NCBI GenBank assembly: GCA_000697055.1
Contig: JNDT01002379.1
Span: 1-64,000, forward strand
Source: Saksenaea vasiformis B4078
Lineage: Eukaryota; Mucoromycota; Mucoromycetes; Mucorales; Saksenaeaceae
Reading direction: 5' to 3'
Length of the DNA: 64,000 nt
The position numbers were made by a program, and so were the translations under genes. The notes beneath the pieces were generated by a model. It saw nothing but the letters and a program-made list of their open reading frames with translations. It was not told where the DNA came from and made no database searches. Of this stretch, positions 63,463-64,000 are shown piece by piece (the stretch's first letter is position 1; each line of letters begins with the position of its first letter).

Positions 63463-64000
63463 TTATGATTCTAGTTTGGAAACCACCAATTGACGGTCGT
63501 GCCATGCTGCGTGCCACTTCTTGAATTGTTCCAGAACAACAAAAGTAAGGATAGTTTGGGGTCCAAGGCGGATAAAGGCAGGTGTCCATCCCTTGAAGAA
63601 TGAGCTGATACCTTCGGCCTTGTACATCGTGGACATGACCTTGAAGGAGGAGATCTTGTGTTCACCACAGCTGGCTGACATGATGCGAGTCTTGATCACA
63701 TCCACAGGTGAGCAAACCGTAGTAGCTACCAAGCCCTATTTTTTTTTCTTTTTCATTAGTTTCGGGAGACAAATGAGTGAATATATGTGATAACGTACTG
63801 CGAGGACACTTGATGAGAAATGGGTAACGAGGCCATCTTGCATGGGTGTATGATGTAGCAAGAGATCTTTAAAGATATCGTATGAAACACATTGGGATGA
63901 AGTCATCAGAATAGCTCTGTTCACGTTTGGACCGACACCACGGAATAGGGAGGTAACACCTTCCTCTTTGGTGATGCGTACAATGCCATCGAGAGCGTGC
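63463..64000 (-). CDS. Mitochondrial carrier, dicarboxylate carrier-like, partial
   Basis: Two exons are seen (63463-63735 and 63799 to beyond the right edge), split by a 63-nt intron. The visible C-terminal part shows FRGVGPNVNRAILMTSSQCV, then after the splice VATTVCSPVDVIKTRIMSAS, which contains the mitochondrial carrier signature PxDxxKxR, then FFKGWTPAFIRLGPQTI. The RAILMTSSQ and LVATTVCSPVDVIKTRIMSA wording is that of fungal DIC1-type dicarboxylate carriers, which exchange malate or succinate for phosphate across the inner membrane. The first half of the protein lies outside the window, so the substrate call is provisional. The stop is TAA at 63463-63465 (minus strand). Confidence 0.85.

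Overview
The window looks like nuclear DNA of an early-diverging fungus, most likely Mucoromycota (Mucorales-type). The host genes are classic eukaryotic genes interrupted by many very short introns, mostly 44-65 nt with GT-AG ends. Ten host gene models could be joined exon by exon with the reading frame kept from start to stop. The closest familiar relatives are fungal or opisthokont proteins, and Mucorales-style transposable-element fossils are abundant. No bacterial features, CRISPR arrays, rRNA genes or convincing tRNA genes were seen.

Region 1 (about 1-13,300) is a mobile-element island. On the minus strand, running off the left edge, lies a degraded Fanzor-like (eukaryotic TnpB) gene with a clear RuvC-I motif. 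Next come an unknown ORF that has a decayed second copy near 12-13 kb, and a broken gene with a GCR1_C-like (Crypton-type) C-terminus. Then comes an apparently complete Mutator-like element (6587-10859) with long terminal inverted repeats and a perfect 9-bp target-site duplication. Its single protein joins FAR1-like, MULE transposase, SWIM and OTU protease domains.

Region 2 (about 13,900-26,300) is gene-dense. It holds an ankyrin/AVO2-like protein, a TBC RabGAP, an RBM42-like RNA-binding protein, a Whi5/Nrm1-type G1/S repressor with a cluster of TCGCG motifs upstream, an ACOT13-like thioesterase, the Eaf6 acetyltransferase-complex subunit, a BSD-domain protein and an MIT-domain protein.

Region 3 (about 26,300-33,000) is gene-poor. 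It has homopolymer tracts and at least two Tc1/mariner-like transposase remnants.

Region 4 (33,000-37,500) holds a TM2-domain membrane protein and the AP-1 gamma-adaptin gene.

Region 5 (37,500-43,300) is a second mobile-element patch. It has a frameshifted gene with a zinc-ribbon-like domain, a lone copy of the Mutator terminal repeat, and a second multi-exon Fanzor-like gene with the RuvC-II/zinc-ribbon/RuvC-III end preserved.

Region 6 (44,400-64,000) is again host sequence: a 24-exon CHD6-9-type chromatin remodeler, a large unrecognised gene, QTRT2 (queuine tRNA-ribosyltransferase accessory subunit), dihydroorotase (class II, pyrimidine synthesis), a Rab4-like GTPase whose P-loop lies on an 11-nt microexon, and the 3' end of a mitochondrial dicarboxylate-carrier-like gene cut by the right edge.

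The most interesting content is the co-occurrence of two divergent Fanzor-type loci with a TIR/TSD-bounded Mutator element carrying a fused OTU domain. All calls are from reading the sequence only; no searches were run.
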